A stretch of DNA of 64,000 nt. It comes from Karalla daura. Lineage: Eukaryota; Chordata; Actinopteri; Chaetodontiformes; Leiognathidae. The stretch's first letter is position 1. Each line of letters begins with the position of its first letter. The DNA is taken from assembly GCA_029224185.1 (NCBI GenBank), contig CM055194.1:24394902-24458901 (forward strand), given 5' to 3'. Position numbers and translations under genes: made by a program. Below the pieces are notes generated by a model. It saw only the letters and a program-made list of their open reading frames with translations. It was not told the DNA's origin and searched no databases. Below are positions 10,135 to 21,440 of this stretch, piece by piece.

Positions 10135-11660
10135 TCAGATCAGATCATCAAAAGTTCAGTTCGTCTTGCGGATGCTTATGCTCTCCCAAAGCTCGAAGAA
10201 GCCTTCTCTGCCCTGGCTGGATCGAAGTGGTTCTCAGTTCTGGACCTTAAGTCAGGCTATTATCAGATCGAAATGGAAGAAGCAGATAAGCAAAAGACAG
10301 CATTTGTGTGCCCGTTAGGATTTTGGGAGTTTAACAGGATGCCCCAGGGTATTACAAACGCGCCATCAACATTTCAACGATTGATGGAGAAGTGTGTGGG
10401 AGAGATGAACCTTAAAGAGGTGTTAGTGTTCATTGATGACCTGATCATCTTTTCATCGTCCTTGGAGGAGCACGAGCAGCGCCTGAAACGTGCAACGACT
10501 GAAGGAATACGGGGTGGAAGTTGGCGCCAGGGAAGTGTATATTTTTTCAGACCTCTGTAAGATATCTCGGTCATGTAGTTTCTGAAAGAGGTGTAGAAAC
10601 AGACCCAGAGAAGATAAAGGCCCTGACAACGTGGCCAATCCCCACCAAACTTAAGGAACTTTAGTCTTTTTTAGGCTTCACGGGGTATTACAGAAGGTTT
10701 ATTCAGGGGTATTCTCAGGTTGTCAAGCCCCTAACAGAATTAACCTCTGGTTATCCACCCCTGAGGAAGGGAAACAGGAAATCAAAGAAAGTCACAGACC
10801 GAGAGTACTATAACCCAAAAGGGCCTTTTCATCAAAGATGGACATCTCAGTGTCAGGAAGCATTCGACCTGATAATTCAGAAGTTGACGTCAGCTCCAGT
10901 TTTGGGTTTTGCAGACCCTCAGCTTCCATACATTCTGCATACAGATGCCAGCACCATTGGTTTAGGGGCTGCGCTGTACCAAGTTCAGGATGGCCATCCG
11001 AGAGTTATAGCATTTGCTAGCAGAGGGCTCTCAAAGAGTTAAATGAAGTAGCCTGCCCATAAACTTGAGTTTCTGGCCCTGAAGTGGGCAGTTACGGGAA
11101 AGTTTTCGGATTACTTATATGGCACAGAATTCACAGTGGTCACAGATAGCAATCCGTTAATGTATCTTTTAACCTCAGCCAAGCTAGACGCTGCAGGGTA
11201 TCGTTGGCTGTCCAGCTTGTCGACTTTTTCCTTCCGGCTTCAGTACCCGGCTGGAAAGCAAAATTTGTGGTGGGCCGTTCTCATGGCCCACCAGAAGATG
11301 ACCCCGCATCACTAAAAGAAAGTGAGGGGATCCACCAATTCACTTTGTGTCATCTGAGTGATGTTGAAACACCACACACTGTTCCTCAGGAGGTCATTCA
11401 GGCTATCTGTGAGCGACATATGGTCAGCTGTGTAGGGAGGGGCCAGGCTGAAAGCTCCAGCCCCGGGTTGACCCTTGTTGAGTCCCTTTCTCATCAGCCC
11501 ACAGCCATTCCAGACTGCTTTCAGGAGGAGCAGGTGGAGGGGTTTCCATTTGTGCCATCATTTTCTGAAGAGGAATTAAGGGAGAAGCAGAGGTTAGATC
11601 CTGCAGTTTCCTTTCCGTTTCCTTTTCCGGGAGAACGGCAATGTGCGCGATTGTGACTCC
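10135..11660 (+). mobile_element. Ty3/gypsy LTR retrotransposon pol fragment, degenerate
   Basis: Translated pieces carry reverse transcriptase phrases SVLDLKSGYYQIEM, NRMPQGITNAPSTFQ and the catalytic-box variant VFIDDLIIFS. Downstream come GFTGYYRRF and the RNase H start LHTDASTIGLGAALYQ. A connector region (LSHQPTAIPD, SEEELREKQR) follows, of the kind lying between RNase H and integrase. The frame shifts near 10490 and again downstream, and there is an in-frame TAG near 10662, so it cannot make a working protein. Gag, protease, integrase core and LTRs were not seen. It is a truncated old copy on the + strand. Confidence 0.88.
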
Positions 11661-14600
11661 GGGTGTGTCTGATCAATTTGATATAATCTTCTATCATCCA
11701 ATGATTTTTGAAGCACTGTGAGACACTGGTTTTCACACCGATCTAGCGAGGGCTGGAAAAACGCGTATCTGTAGCTGATCACTCGATCAGGTTTTTTTTT
11801 TTCTTTCTTTTTTGTTCTTTCTTGTTCTGTGCTGTTGAATGAGATCCCAGCCACACTTCATCATCCAGCGGGGAGCTTCCAGTTGGGATGGAGCGAGGTT
11901 CCACAGCTAGTCCAGATCCCAAGATGCTAAGAATCCCAGCATGAGCTGGGTGGCGAGCTACATTGAAACCACGGAGATGTTGGTGAAGTTGGTGAAGAAT
12001 TCATCCACCTTTCCTCACGGACAGTGTGGTAGGAAAAACGGAAACAACACACTTGATACACAGATGAGAAGAAACACGGGCCCCAACGATATATTTGAAT
12101 AGAAAAGGGTTTATTTGCCGGCTTTGTTATTTTTGTACCTGTCTTGTAAATGCCATGTCGTATGTTTATTGTGTATTAACTAATAATAATTAGCCATATA
12201 AAACTTCTCTCATTGTTGTTTTCCTTGTTTATTATTATTAGGGCTCTTGGTAACATGGTCTTCTGATATTGGTCCATTTCTATACATTTTCTATTTCTAT
12301 ACATTCTTTTACTTACCTGTACTCTGCATACTAAACTGCAAAAGGGTTACATGTGTCAGACTGAGATCGGTTTGAAAAATGTCAGACATGTTTTTGATTT
12401 AGGACACTTATAAAACAGTGTCCTGTGTCAGACTGTCGTAAATGAAATCAGTTATGGGTCTCATGCCGGCCAAAACGTCACATTCAGGCAACTCGTGACT
12501 TAAGGTGTCGAAGGTGTATGTGCTGCCTTGGCCTCGTCTGCTCCGTTAGACCATCATGATGTCAACTGGTAAAGCTGGTCAGACGGTGGATGGAGGGTTG
12601 GGAGGGCTGTGTGTGGGTGTGTAGCTCTCACCACAGTGGCTCGAGAGTTGTTTGATTTGCTGCAGAAAAACAATGGATAGAAACTACTAATCCCTAGGAG
12701 GAAGGGAGGTTCACAGTGGGAAATTCAGGTTCCATGGTTATGAAACAATAATTTGGAAAAAAACACTACGTCAGACATGTTTTTAAATGAGGCAACATGA
12801 CCAAACAGGTTTTATTACTTGTATCCAGTGAATAGAAAGAAGACGCTGAGGTTGCATCATCCAGCCATGACATCATCCACAGGAAACCACGTCCAAGAGC
12901 GGCAGTTTTATTTATTTTTTTTTTCTTAGCAATTTTGGATTTGTTGGTAATCAAAACATTTCAAGATCAAATGCAGTTTTCTCTGCAGGGTGGTTGGGCT
13001 GAGGCTCAAAGTAGAGCAGGTGCTCCTCCAGCTGAGGAGGAACATGTTCCAGGACCTTCCATGTGGGAGGTCGACTCGGAGGCAGAACCAGGACAGTGTC
13101 ATCTGTCTTTGTCCCCCGTCCTGAGGAGGAGGTGAAAGTGGAGGAGTGTGTGGGATTCTGTGCTGAAACTGCTGCCTCCAGATAAGCAGAAGAAAAGCAA
13201 CAACAATTATTTCGAACTCAGCTTGGATCACAGTGACCTTGGGTCGGCGTTTTATAGAGCCTTTATGATCTGTGATGGAGTCTCTACCGCTCCCACTGGA
13301 GAGGCCACGTTTATGGATCTCGATTGAGAGACTTGAACTTTGGACCTTCATGCGCTCTGTCAGCACTCCATGTTCTCATGCAGCTGCACAAGCAGCAAAG
13401 AAGAATGCTTAAAAGTTTAAATGTTCCCGAGACAGACAGTTGTGGTTTTGTCTCCCTGTGTTGTCTGAGATGAGTGTCTGAGTGCGTGAGTGAGACTTGA
13501 GAGAGGATATTCTCTTAAAACCCTTGCACAACGCTAAGTTATTCATTTAAACTGTTTTCATTTGGTATTCATCATGACAGAAACATCTGTAAATAATTCA
13601 GGTCACAAAAAGATGTTTTATAGAAAACACTACAATAAACTTGCTGCCTGATGACTTGCATGCTTTCTTTGCAATGAGTCAAAGGAAGGAAGCGAAGGAA
13701 TGGACTGAAATATCTGTGTCTATAAAATGGGACCAGGGAACCATTAACTCCTCTTAGTGTCAGCAGAAAACAGGATCTGTCACATTTAATGACTGGTGCT
13801 AGTTGCAGTGTTGCTGCAGGTTTTAGTGAAATGAAGATTGTTGTCTTCCCTGCATCTGGAGCCATATTTCAGTCTGGCTCACATTGGGCTCCAACCTCCA
13901 CTACATGTCCGTCATTCTAATTCCAGTAAGCATGTTGCATGTATTCTGTGTACACTGAGGTGAGAGTGTGAACCTGTAAACATTCAGGTCAGGTCAAGTG
14001 AGCAGTTTTACTGACAGTGACGTCGGCTTGTGGCCTGGTCACAGTTGTAGGAGCCACGAATCTAGTTTCCTCTCTTCTGGGTCATGGGTCACCAGGGTTC
14101 AGGGTTTGTTGACCAGTTTTCATTGCAAAGCTGTGATTATTTTGATATTAGTTGTTATATCTTACCCTGAAGTTAAGTTCAGTTCAGGGATCCCAGGCCC
14201 TGCCTCAGCCTCTCAGTCACTCATTTTTTGGATCTGAAGTCACTACGATTTGATTGTTTTTGCAAAATGTGATTCTGAAAAAATGATTCAGAGCTGGCAG
14301 TGAAACGCAGGATGCAGAGCTTTCGTCTTTTGGGTGAAAATCTGCACAGGTTGATGTGTGACTGTTGCTGAACATGTTGTAGACACGCAAAGGAAACTTT
14401 GTGCCAGTCAGTTGTTGAGGTGCTGAAAGCTTTGACTCTGTGGTCAGAATGCAACCTTCAAGTGAGGACTCTGGGTAAATCCCTGTGAGTTTGAGTAATA
14501 ACTCAGTATCAGGTAACATCATGTTCATCAGTTTCCCTGTAAGAAACATCCACAGTGAAAGGCGGTTACATCCTCCACCTGCACAAAGTCCCAAAAATCA

Positions 14601-15443
14601 CTCAATCATGTTGTTTTCGCATCAATCGACCTCTTGTAATAAAATGACTCCTGACATTCTTTGTGCAGTTTTGAGGGAGCTTATAATTGAGGAAATTGTG
14701 AAACAAAACTAGCAGCATTATGTCTCACTGATAATTGTTGACACGTTCACTTTTCTCTGACTTCCCCAACAATTCCTGTAGCGCCGAGTCATCCTGACAA
14801 TACGTGTTACAGCCTCCAGCTGCACATAGTCCCAAAAGCACTCAGCCGTGTCTGTGCAGCAGTCAAACCCTTGCAGCAAAAGGACTCTTCACGCTCTTAG
14901 TGCAGGTTGGAGCTTATAAACAAATAAATCGTTACACAAGGTTAACAGCATGTTGACTCACTGGTAATTGACACATTATTTTTTCTCTGACTTCCCCAAC
15001 AATTTCTGTGGCACTGAGTCATCCTGACAGTACGTGTTACATCCATATACCCTCACATCTCAATTCCTGCAGCAGTCTCAGTTCCTGCAGCTGTCCTCGT
15101 TATGCTTATATTGATGAGAATATTCTGGCATTTTTGTTACCTGGAGCAAGTTTCCCTGAATGTTGTTACTGTGATTGCAGCCCAGTCACAGAGCAGACGC
15201 TCTACTGGAAACCTCAGCAGCTTAACAACCTATTTTCATTTGACCTGCCATTTAGAATCTGAATCTTGGTGAGCAAAGCAAGGTTTAACTGTGAAACTAT
15301 CAACAGAGCGCGTTGTGTGTCTCATTCTAACGAGAATGAAACCTACAGCCCACATGCTCATGCACAAACACACACAAGATAAGATGAGGATTATAAACCA
15401 GTAAGTGTTGCATCGGCAAGGAAGTGCGTGGGTTGGCATGAGA

Positions 15444-15446
<3 letters not shown>

Positions 15447-15522
<76 letters not shown>
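15447..15522. repeat. (GT)38 microsatellite
   Basis: 76-bp pure GT array. Confidence 0.98.
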
Positions 15523-15523
<1 letters not shown>

Positions 15524-15651
15524 CATGAAAGTTGCCGACAGTGCCAGGGAAGTAGCAGCGACAGTCTCTGGGCGGGACAATAACAGTGATGCAACCGCTG
15601 GTAGTTTCTCTTATGTAGGAATTTCCTGCTAAATGAGGCAATAGAAACACA

Positions 15652-15713
15652 GACTGAGAGAGGGAGAGAGTGAGAGGGATGGAGGGAGGGAGGGAGAGAG
15701 GGAGAGGAGGATG
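15652..15713. repeat. Purine-rich GAGGGAG tract
   Basis: G/A-only run made of GAGAGGGA and GGGAGGGA units. Confidence 0.8.
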
Positions 15714-16110
15714 CAACTTTTATCTTTCTATCCATGTCATGTTTCAGTGTTTTTCCATATCTACATTTGAGAGAAACATGTTTGTACACAGAATCACGAG
15801 GGCATCACGTGCTTCATCGCAGCGGCTGGCAACAAGTCTCGTTGATGGATTCTGATTTTTCTATTTCATTTATTTAATGTTTATTTAACCAGGAAAATCC
15901 TGTTGAGATTAAGAACCTTGCCAAATGCCACATAACAGTACAAATAAACAAATAAAAGTACTGATGTTGCAGCAGATGTGAAGCAGCCTCAAGTACTCGG
16001 CTCAGATTGTCCTGAAATATGCGATTGACTCCCTAAAGGAACTCGAATTACAGAAACCTGCAATTCCTGATCAGGGGGAAAATGTCACTTTACACATTTC
16101 ACATTTTTAG

Positions 16111-16251
16111 TGACACAAGTGCAGAGAACTTTATTTTGGGACTGAGGGAAAGACAACATCTTTCATTAGACAATTTACCAACTTCCAAGATTAGTCATGG
16201 GGTTCTGATGGAGGTAACAGCAGGTAAGTTAAGGCAGTGAATACACTCTGG

Positions 16252-16292
<41 letters not shown>

Positions 16293-17778
16293 CACACAGA
16301 CTTAGGGCAGTTTGAGTCTAGTCTTTGCAAGGGAGACATGGACAAGATGATAGCAGTGCAATCACAATAAAAGATAAGAAGAGATAAAAAATAAATAGGT
16401 TGAATAAACCTCGCTTATAGATCAAGTGCATGTTAATGAATATTTCCACAAAACATTTAAATTTCTTTCTTCCCTCATCTTTGAAAAGGAGTAGGCAAAT
16501 ATGCATGTAAATATGCACGTTTGAGGAAACCTAACAAAAAACTAACAGTTGTAGGAAGAATTTGCAAACTCCCACAGACTTAGAACAGAGTCCCTCGTCC
16601 TGTGCCACTCACAAGATGATTGTGAACTTATTAGCACCTGAGCGAATACACGGTTACTGGCACAGAAATCTAAGACGGACAAGAGGAAGACAACGAGCTG
16701 TAGTGTGTCACAGAGAGCTACGTGTGTGCAGAACGCCCCGGAGGCGCGTTCAGCATCTGCTCAGGCTTCCCTCTCACACTTTTCTTGACTGTCTGTTCGC
16801 AAAAATATTTCCTGTGTCCGGGAACTCGAGATGACTGACTGACTGATTGCAAATGCAACTGACTTTTTTATGCAAGTTTTACCGTAAACAGGAACTTTTC
16901 TGACTGCTCAGCATTATCAGTGTTTTCAACTGGAGAAGTCACAACATTCGCGGTTGAGATTTTCTCAACTTCCTTGACCGGCTGAAGAGGACGGAGACCT
17001 GAAGCGGCTGCCGCTTTCAATGAGCAGTGGAGGGATTCCCTCAGTCCTGCTGTGGGAGAGAGAGAGAGAGAGAGAGGCGGGAGTTGACGGAGCCTGGGAT
17101 TCCCACTTTCCCTGGTGTGTTGGTTGTGATGAACTATATTAGGGTCTGAGGGTCTGATTAGGTCTCTGGCTGCAGTGATGGGAGTGCTGGCGTGATGTCA
17201 TTGACAGTGAAATGATCTTGAAACAGAATCAGAAGCTGCGTTTTCTCTGTTTGGCCAACTAGGGTGGAGGCGTGTTGAAGACTGGACATAGAGTGATGAT
17301 AGGAAACAGCATGTGCACTTAGTTCATCATTCCTTCTAAAGTACGCAAACTCTGGGGTCCAGGTCTCCACATTGTTGACTTCCATTAAAACAAATAAACA
17401 ACCAGACGGACAAAGTACAGTCAAACTTAGCAAAACATCATAATCATCAAAAATCCTTTCTTGTCCTCAGCCTCAGCCTCTACAGAGAGTAAAGCAGGAA
17501 CATATGACATCTTCACTACGGATAAGGATGCATGTTACTCGATCTACGGATGGTTGAAATTCCCAAAACACACGGAGGAGAAGGTGAAGCTCAAGCGCTT
17601 GTGGAGAGGAATTGACAAAGAAATCATCACGAAGGTGGCAAATGGGTCTGAGGTCTTCCTCTCCAGTCAAAGCGTCCTGACCAATGACAGCAGGATACAC
17701 ATTCTCCTCAGGTCCAAAATCGTGGACAACATCTTCTTGGTCCGCAAACTGCCAGTCCGTCGCTGCCGGCCAGTCTGA
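16111..17778 (+). CDS. TNF-superfamily ligand, GITRL (TNFSF18)-like by position; two exons, 5' end not found
   Basis: Proposed exons are 16111-16223 and 17486-17778. The first follows a TTTCACATTTTTAG acceptor and ends at a perfect CAG|GTAAGT donor. The second begins after a CTACAG acceptor. Joined in phase 1 they stay open to TGA and read SKISHGVLMEVTAESKAG across the junction. The domain then shows a CYSIYGWLKF strand, where TNF ligands have their G-x-Y strand (GLYLIYGQV in human GITRL), and a later SVLTNDSRIHILL strand where the family has L-x-x-G-D-x-I. Similarity to any one ligand is weak. The TNFSF18 label rests on lying between the OX40L-like gene and faslg with the mammalian orientation. 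The upstream exon should end in phase 2. Two AATAAA hexamers and a GT-rich element mark the 3' end near 18475, so the unit looks alive. Confidence 0.56.
16254..16290. repeat. (CA)18 microsatellite
   Basis: Lies in the intron of the GITRL-like gene, 30 bp after its donor site. Confidence 0.97.
17059..17079. repeat. (AG)n run
   Basis: Short AG repeat in the intron of the GITRL-like gene. Confidence 0.9.
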
Positions 17779-18270
17779 CGTCTCCGGCTGAAGGAGACGA
17801 TCGATGCAGCTTCATTCATCTCTGTCTGGGGATGAGCTTCTGCTGCTACACAAACTACTCCAGCTGAAATGCTCAAAGTTCAAGATTTCTGCTCTACAGA
17901 GCAGGAGGTCCAACAGGATGGCAGGCCTCATTTAATTTAAAAGACCCATTTTGACAAGAAATTACAACAAAGGCCACATTATATCATAATGTTCCCACCC
18001 TGCATCATTCTGTAAGATCATGTACAGCACACTCAGTGTTTTTCACACTCTGAAGAAGAGGTTTCCTGTGCTCGCAGTCATTCTCAGCTCTCTGATTGAC
18101 TCCTCTCACCTGGGAGGACGAACCAACCAACCTGTTTCATTTCCCTTTTCAGAAGTCAAACAACTCACAATTTATCATTATATCTCAAGTTGTTGAATTT
18201 ACACAGGTAGAAGCCTCCTCCAGGTCAAATAAGCAGGCAGAGAAAAGAAGGACAACTGAAGAAATATACA

Positions 18271-18306
18271 ATGCGTATATATATATGTATATATATGTAT
18301 ATATAA
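18271..18306. repeat. (TA)n-type simple repeat in 3' UTR
   Basis: ATATATATGT units in the proposed 3' UTR of the GITRL-like gene. Confidence 0.9.
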
Positions 18307-18437
18307 TGTGGAAAGTGTTTAATTTAATGGTACAGGTTCACTGGAGCTAAATAGAAAGATACTGTTGGTTTTTTGGAATTTATTTTATTAAAATCATGGA
18401 CCTGGAGCTTGTATCAGATGTATCACATGTCCTCTGA

Positions 18438-18460
18438 AATAAAATGGTTTTGTAAATAAA
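18438..18460 (+). terminator. Double poly(A) signal of the GITRL-like gene
   Basis: AATAAA at 18438-18443 and again at 18455-18460, followed from 18472 by TGCTTTGTTGTGAGGTTG, a strong GT-rich downstream element. The 3' UTR from the stop codon would be about 700 bp. Confidence 0.65.
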
Positions 18461-19317
18461 ACTGATGCATCTGCTTTGTTGTGAGGTTGTTGTGAGGCTG
18501 CCTGTGTTATTCCATTCCTGCATGGTCGATCAGAAGTCTGTTATTGTCTAATCATGTTCTAAATAGTCAGAGGAAACGATGAGGAGTGAGGGTTTAGTCC
18601 TCTCTAAAACAGACAGCGTGTGTTTTATAAACCACAGCAAAAACTGCCACTCCAGGACATCGGACCAAAACAAAGTCGTCTGAATGTTGAGGGTGGAGAA
18701 CAATATGCTCTGCATTTTAACAGGAACACTGTACCCGGGTCTGTTGAACACAAACTACCGTCTTCTTCTTTACTCTGTCAGTGTGACGAGCAACACACGG
18801 TTGTTGTTTTATATCAGGATTTGTTTGATATAGTTCATGTTTCAGAGGCCACTGTTAGTCTACTTCGTTCCCATTTTTGAGTCTGGCTGAAACGAACGAG
18901 AATCAGAGTCAAAGTAACCAGAGGAGAACTGCAGGAATGCAATAGAAAAGCACAATCACGCTGTTACTCACACGCTTATACACACGTCTGGAGTGTCTGT
19001 TTTACAATTCATTTCAAATTAAACAACTTAAATCTTCCCCCGGGTCGATCTACAAACCAATTCATGCGACTGGAAAAATAAGGAAACTTCAGTCAGCTTT
19101 GCAACAACAGGCAAACCTTCCCGTGGAGACGAAGCAGTATCGCTCCTTTTCTTTTATGCCGACATGTTTGTTCAAGCTTCCTTTTCTCCCCTGCCATAAA
19201 CGTCCTGTGTCAATAAGGAAGTGAAAGTTGGACTGTTTGAGCAGCGAGGCGGTGTGTCATCATCACCGTGATGCAACTGCTGATGTCACGCCCCACAGTT
19301 TACCTGCAAGAGCCCAC

Positions 19318-19356
19318 GTGTGTGTGTCTGTGTGTGTGTGTGTGTGTGTCTGTGTG
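19318..19356. repeat. GT/CTGTGT microsatellite
   Basis: GT repeat with two C interruptions. Confidence 0.95.
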
Positions 19357-19419
19357 AGCGCCCACACGTTCACACACATGATGTCACAGCGTTTATACTA
19401 CTCTGCAGGACTTCAGCGC

Positions 19420-19487
19420 TACTCAAGTAGAGAGTAGTAGTAGCATCATGTTTTACTCAAGTAGAGAGTAGTAGTAGCATCATGTTT
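19420..19487. repeat. Perfect 34-bp tandem duplication
   Basis: The unit beginning TACTCAAGTAGAGAGTAG and ending CATCATGTTT occurs twice head to tail without a mismatch. Confidence 0.95.
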
Positions 19488-20080
19488 CCATCATGTTTCT
19501 CAGACTCTCTGTGCTTCCATTCTGAAGAATGAGGCGTTACTCAGAGTTCAGCTGTTTACACACATAGCAAAGCTTTAGTTGATACAAGGTGGGAGCATTT
19601 TAATTCACCCTTAGCACTTAGTTCTGAACAGTAACCCTCCCATCACTGTCATTCATTTATGTGCACAAAGAAGAAGTGAGACTTGAGCACTCGCGTAAGA
19701 TTTGAATCAGTACTTGTAACTTGTAACAGTTACTTGTAATTTGGATTACTCAAAAACTAACAACAAACTTTATATGATACTCATTGTCATTATTTGTGGA
19801 TTTACTAGAAGCTTTACTCCACCAGAAATTGCACAATGCAGGACCATCTGGTTTCAGACGGTCTGGTCTCACTGCCAAACCGTTTTCATCATAGATTTAT
19901 CATAAATTTTCTATTTTCTTGCTCATTGGTATCTCGTCATGGAAAAATACAGTGGTGGTAGCTGAGGCTAACCTCAGCTCAGCTCTGAGCTCATGGCTCT
20001 CCACAGCACCTGATCCATGCATTTCTGGTAACTTTCCTCTCTTCTGGAATCTTGTCGAGCCAGATGGACTCTTGTGAATC

Positions 20081-20110
20081 AGGTCAGGGGTCAACTCAGG
20101 TCAGGGGTCA
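20081..20110 (+). promoter_or_regulatory. Two DR1-type nuclear-receptor motifs in tandem
   Basis: AGGTCAGGGGTCA (two half sites spaced by one base) occurs at 20081-20093 and again at 20098-20110 as part of a 17-bp tandem repeat. The motif class is bound by RXR heterodimers and HNF4. Function here is only inferred. Confidence 0.35.
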
Positions 20111-20227
20111 ACTCCTCCAGCGTATCTTTCTGCCTTCGACACCGACCCGTTTACCGCCCTTCACACAGGACAAGCAGGAGACAAACGTCTGCATGAAGAT
20201 CCAATCATGACAGACGTCAGGCTGCAC

Positions 20228-20305
20228 AGGACCTCCACCACCATCACCCCCACCACCATCACTGTCACCACCATCACTGTAACCACCACCTCCACCACCT
20301 CCACA
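20228..20305. repeat. CCACCATCACTGT minisatellite
   Basis: Diverged tandem units rich in CCACCA. Confidence 0.85.
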
Positions 20306-20779
20306 CTTTGATAAGAGTTACACACCTACATCTTTCTACTCCCGACTGCTGATGTGTCCTGGGTCCAGGCCCCAAAGACGTTTTGTGATGATGTTGAAGA
20401 TGATGAAGGACACTCTGCTGACACTGTCTTACTTGCATATGAAAGGCCTACTGCAAGATCAGCATCAAACAAGCACCACAGTCTGTTTGGAGAGGACCTA
20501 AGCCAGATGTTCACCAACAGCTTCAGATGTTGCTAGTGACTCTAACATGGACTATGTTCTCTTTTTCTTGTTCAGAAGGTCCTCTGACCCTGAGACTGTT
20601 AGGTGTCCTCTTCCTATGAGACCTAGATGTTTAAGTCCAACACTTTTACCCTGGTGTGCATAACAAACCTATCAATTATCACATGCACAGCCCCATGTGT
20701 GGTTTCAGATACTACAGTATGACTCCTGACTAGTCCCAGTGTGCTGGAAGCTTCTCCAGTTCATGTTAGAACTGATATT

Positions 20780-21440
20780 AGAAGAAGAATGTTAAAATTT
20801 TCACAAAACAGGATCAAATTTAACATCGATTCCCTGTCAGCTGCAGTCAGTGCACAGCATAGACGCTGCTTCTAACACATCAAACCTAGCAGTGTTAGAT
20901 GTCAGGTCATCAGCAGACTAATCATTCTAAATTAATGATTACTTTGCACAGCACAACATTGATTTTGTTTCTAACTGAAACTTGGTTAGGCCAAGACAGC
21001 AGTTCTTACTGAATCAACACCTCCTAACTTCAGTTTCAGAAGTGAAGTTGTCATTTTGAAACTTTCCGATGCAGAAAAGTGTCAAATGGAAATTTCAACT
21101 CCTTTGTAAATGCTGCTCTTCAATTGCCTCCTGTCATGCAATATTATTAGCCATCTACAGGCCCCCAAAATATCGATGAGCTTTCCATAAAAGATGCTCT
21201 TAAATGCCCTGGATGTCTTTGGATTCATTCTGTCAGCATGTAACAGGTCCAGCACATAACAAGGGCCACATACTGTATTAGATCTTATCGTTTATGAGGG
21301 TCTAGACATTTCTGACGTGGTGGGAGATGTTGCTCTTTCTGACCATTACTGTGTTCAGTTTAAAATGACCATCTCTGCTAACTTTAGCAGAGGAGAAGCA
21401 GAGGAGACAAGAAAGAGGTCTCCTAGAAAGAGATCTAAAG
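20780..21440 (+). mobile_element. Dead LINE, endonuclease-domain remnant
   Basis: Frame fragments resemble the apurinic-type endonuclease of fish non-LTR retrotransposons: YFAQHNIDFV, then a GAAACTTGGTTAGG stretch matching the usual ETWLG box in another frame, AIYRPPKY, and GPAHNKGH. Stops and frameshifts interrupt every frame. No poly(A) tail or target-site duplication was identified. Confidence 0.7.

Larger units (their letters stand above)
11661..16110. other. No exon confidently assigned; expected site of GITRL-like exon 1
   Basis: Unique-looking sequence with one long GT array at 15447 and no recognisable protein. The first exon of the GITRL-like gene should lie in or to the left of this stretch and end in phase 2; I did not find it. 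A hydrophobic frame near 14120-14160 (AVIILILVVISY) lacks a suitable donor. Confidence 0.4.
18480..20300. other. Non-coding stretch with small tandem repeats
   Basis: No exon seen. Contains a GT run (19318-19356), a perfect 34-bp tandem duplication (19420-19487), a duplicated DR1-type motif (20081-20110) and a CCACCATCACTGT minisatellite (20228-20305). Confidence 0.5.

Noticed and set aside
12989..13135. Possible exon after a CTCTGCAG acceptor, considered as an upstream exon of the GITRL-like gene
   Set aside because: No reading frame gives a phase compatible with the 16111 exon and a good donor; two frames stop.
13998..14237. Frame with hydrophobic AVIILILVVISY, considered as the transmembrane exon of the GITRL-like gene
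   Set aside because: No GT donor in a compatible phase and no preceding cytoplasmic sequence of ligand type.
15181..15269. Acceptor-donor pair with open frame
   Set aside because: Ends in the wrong phase for the next exon and the translation is not strand-like.
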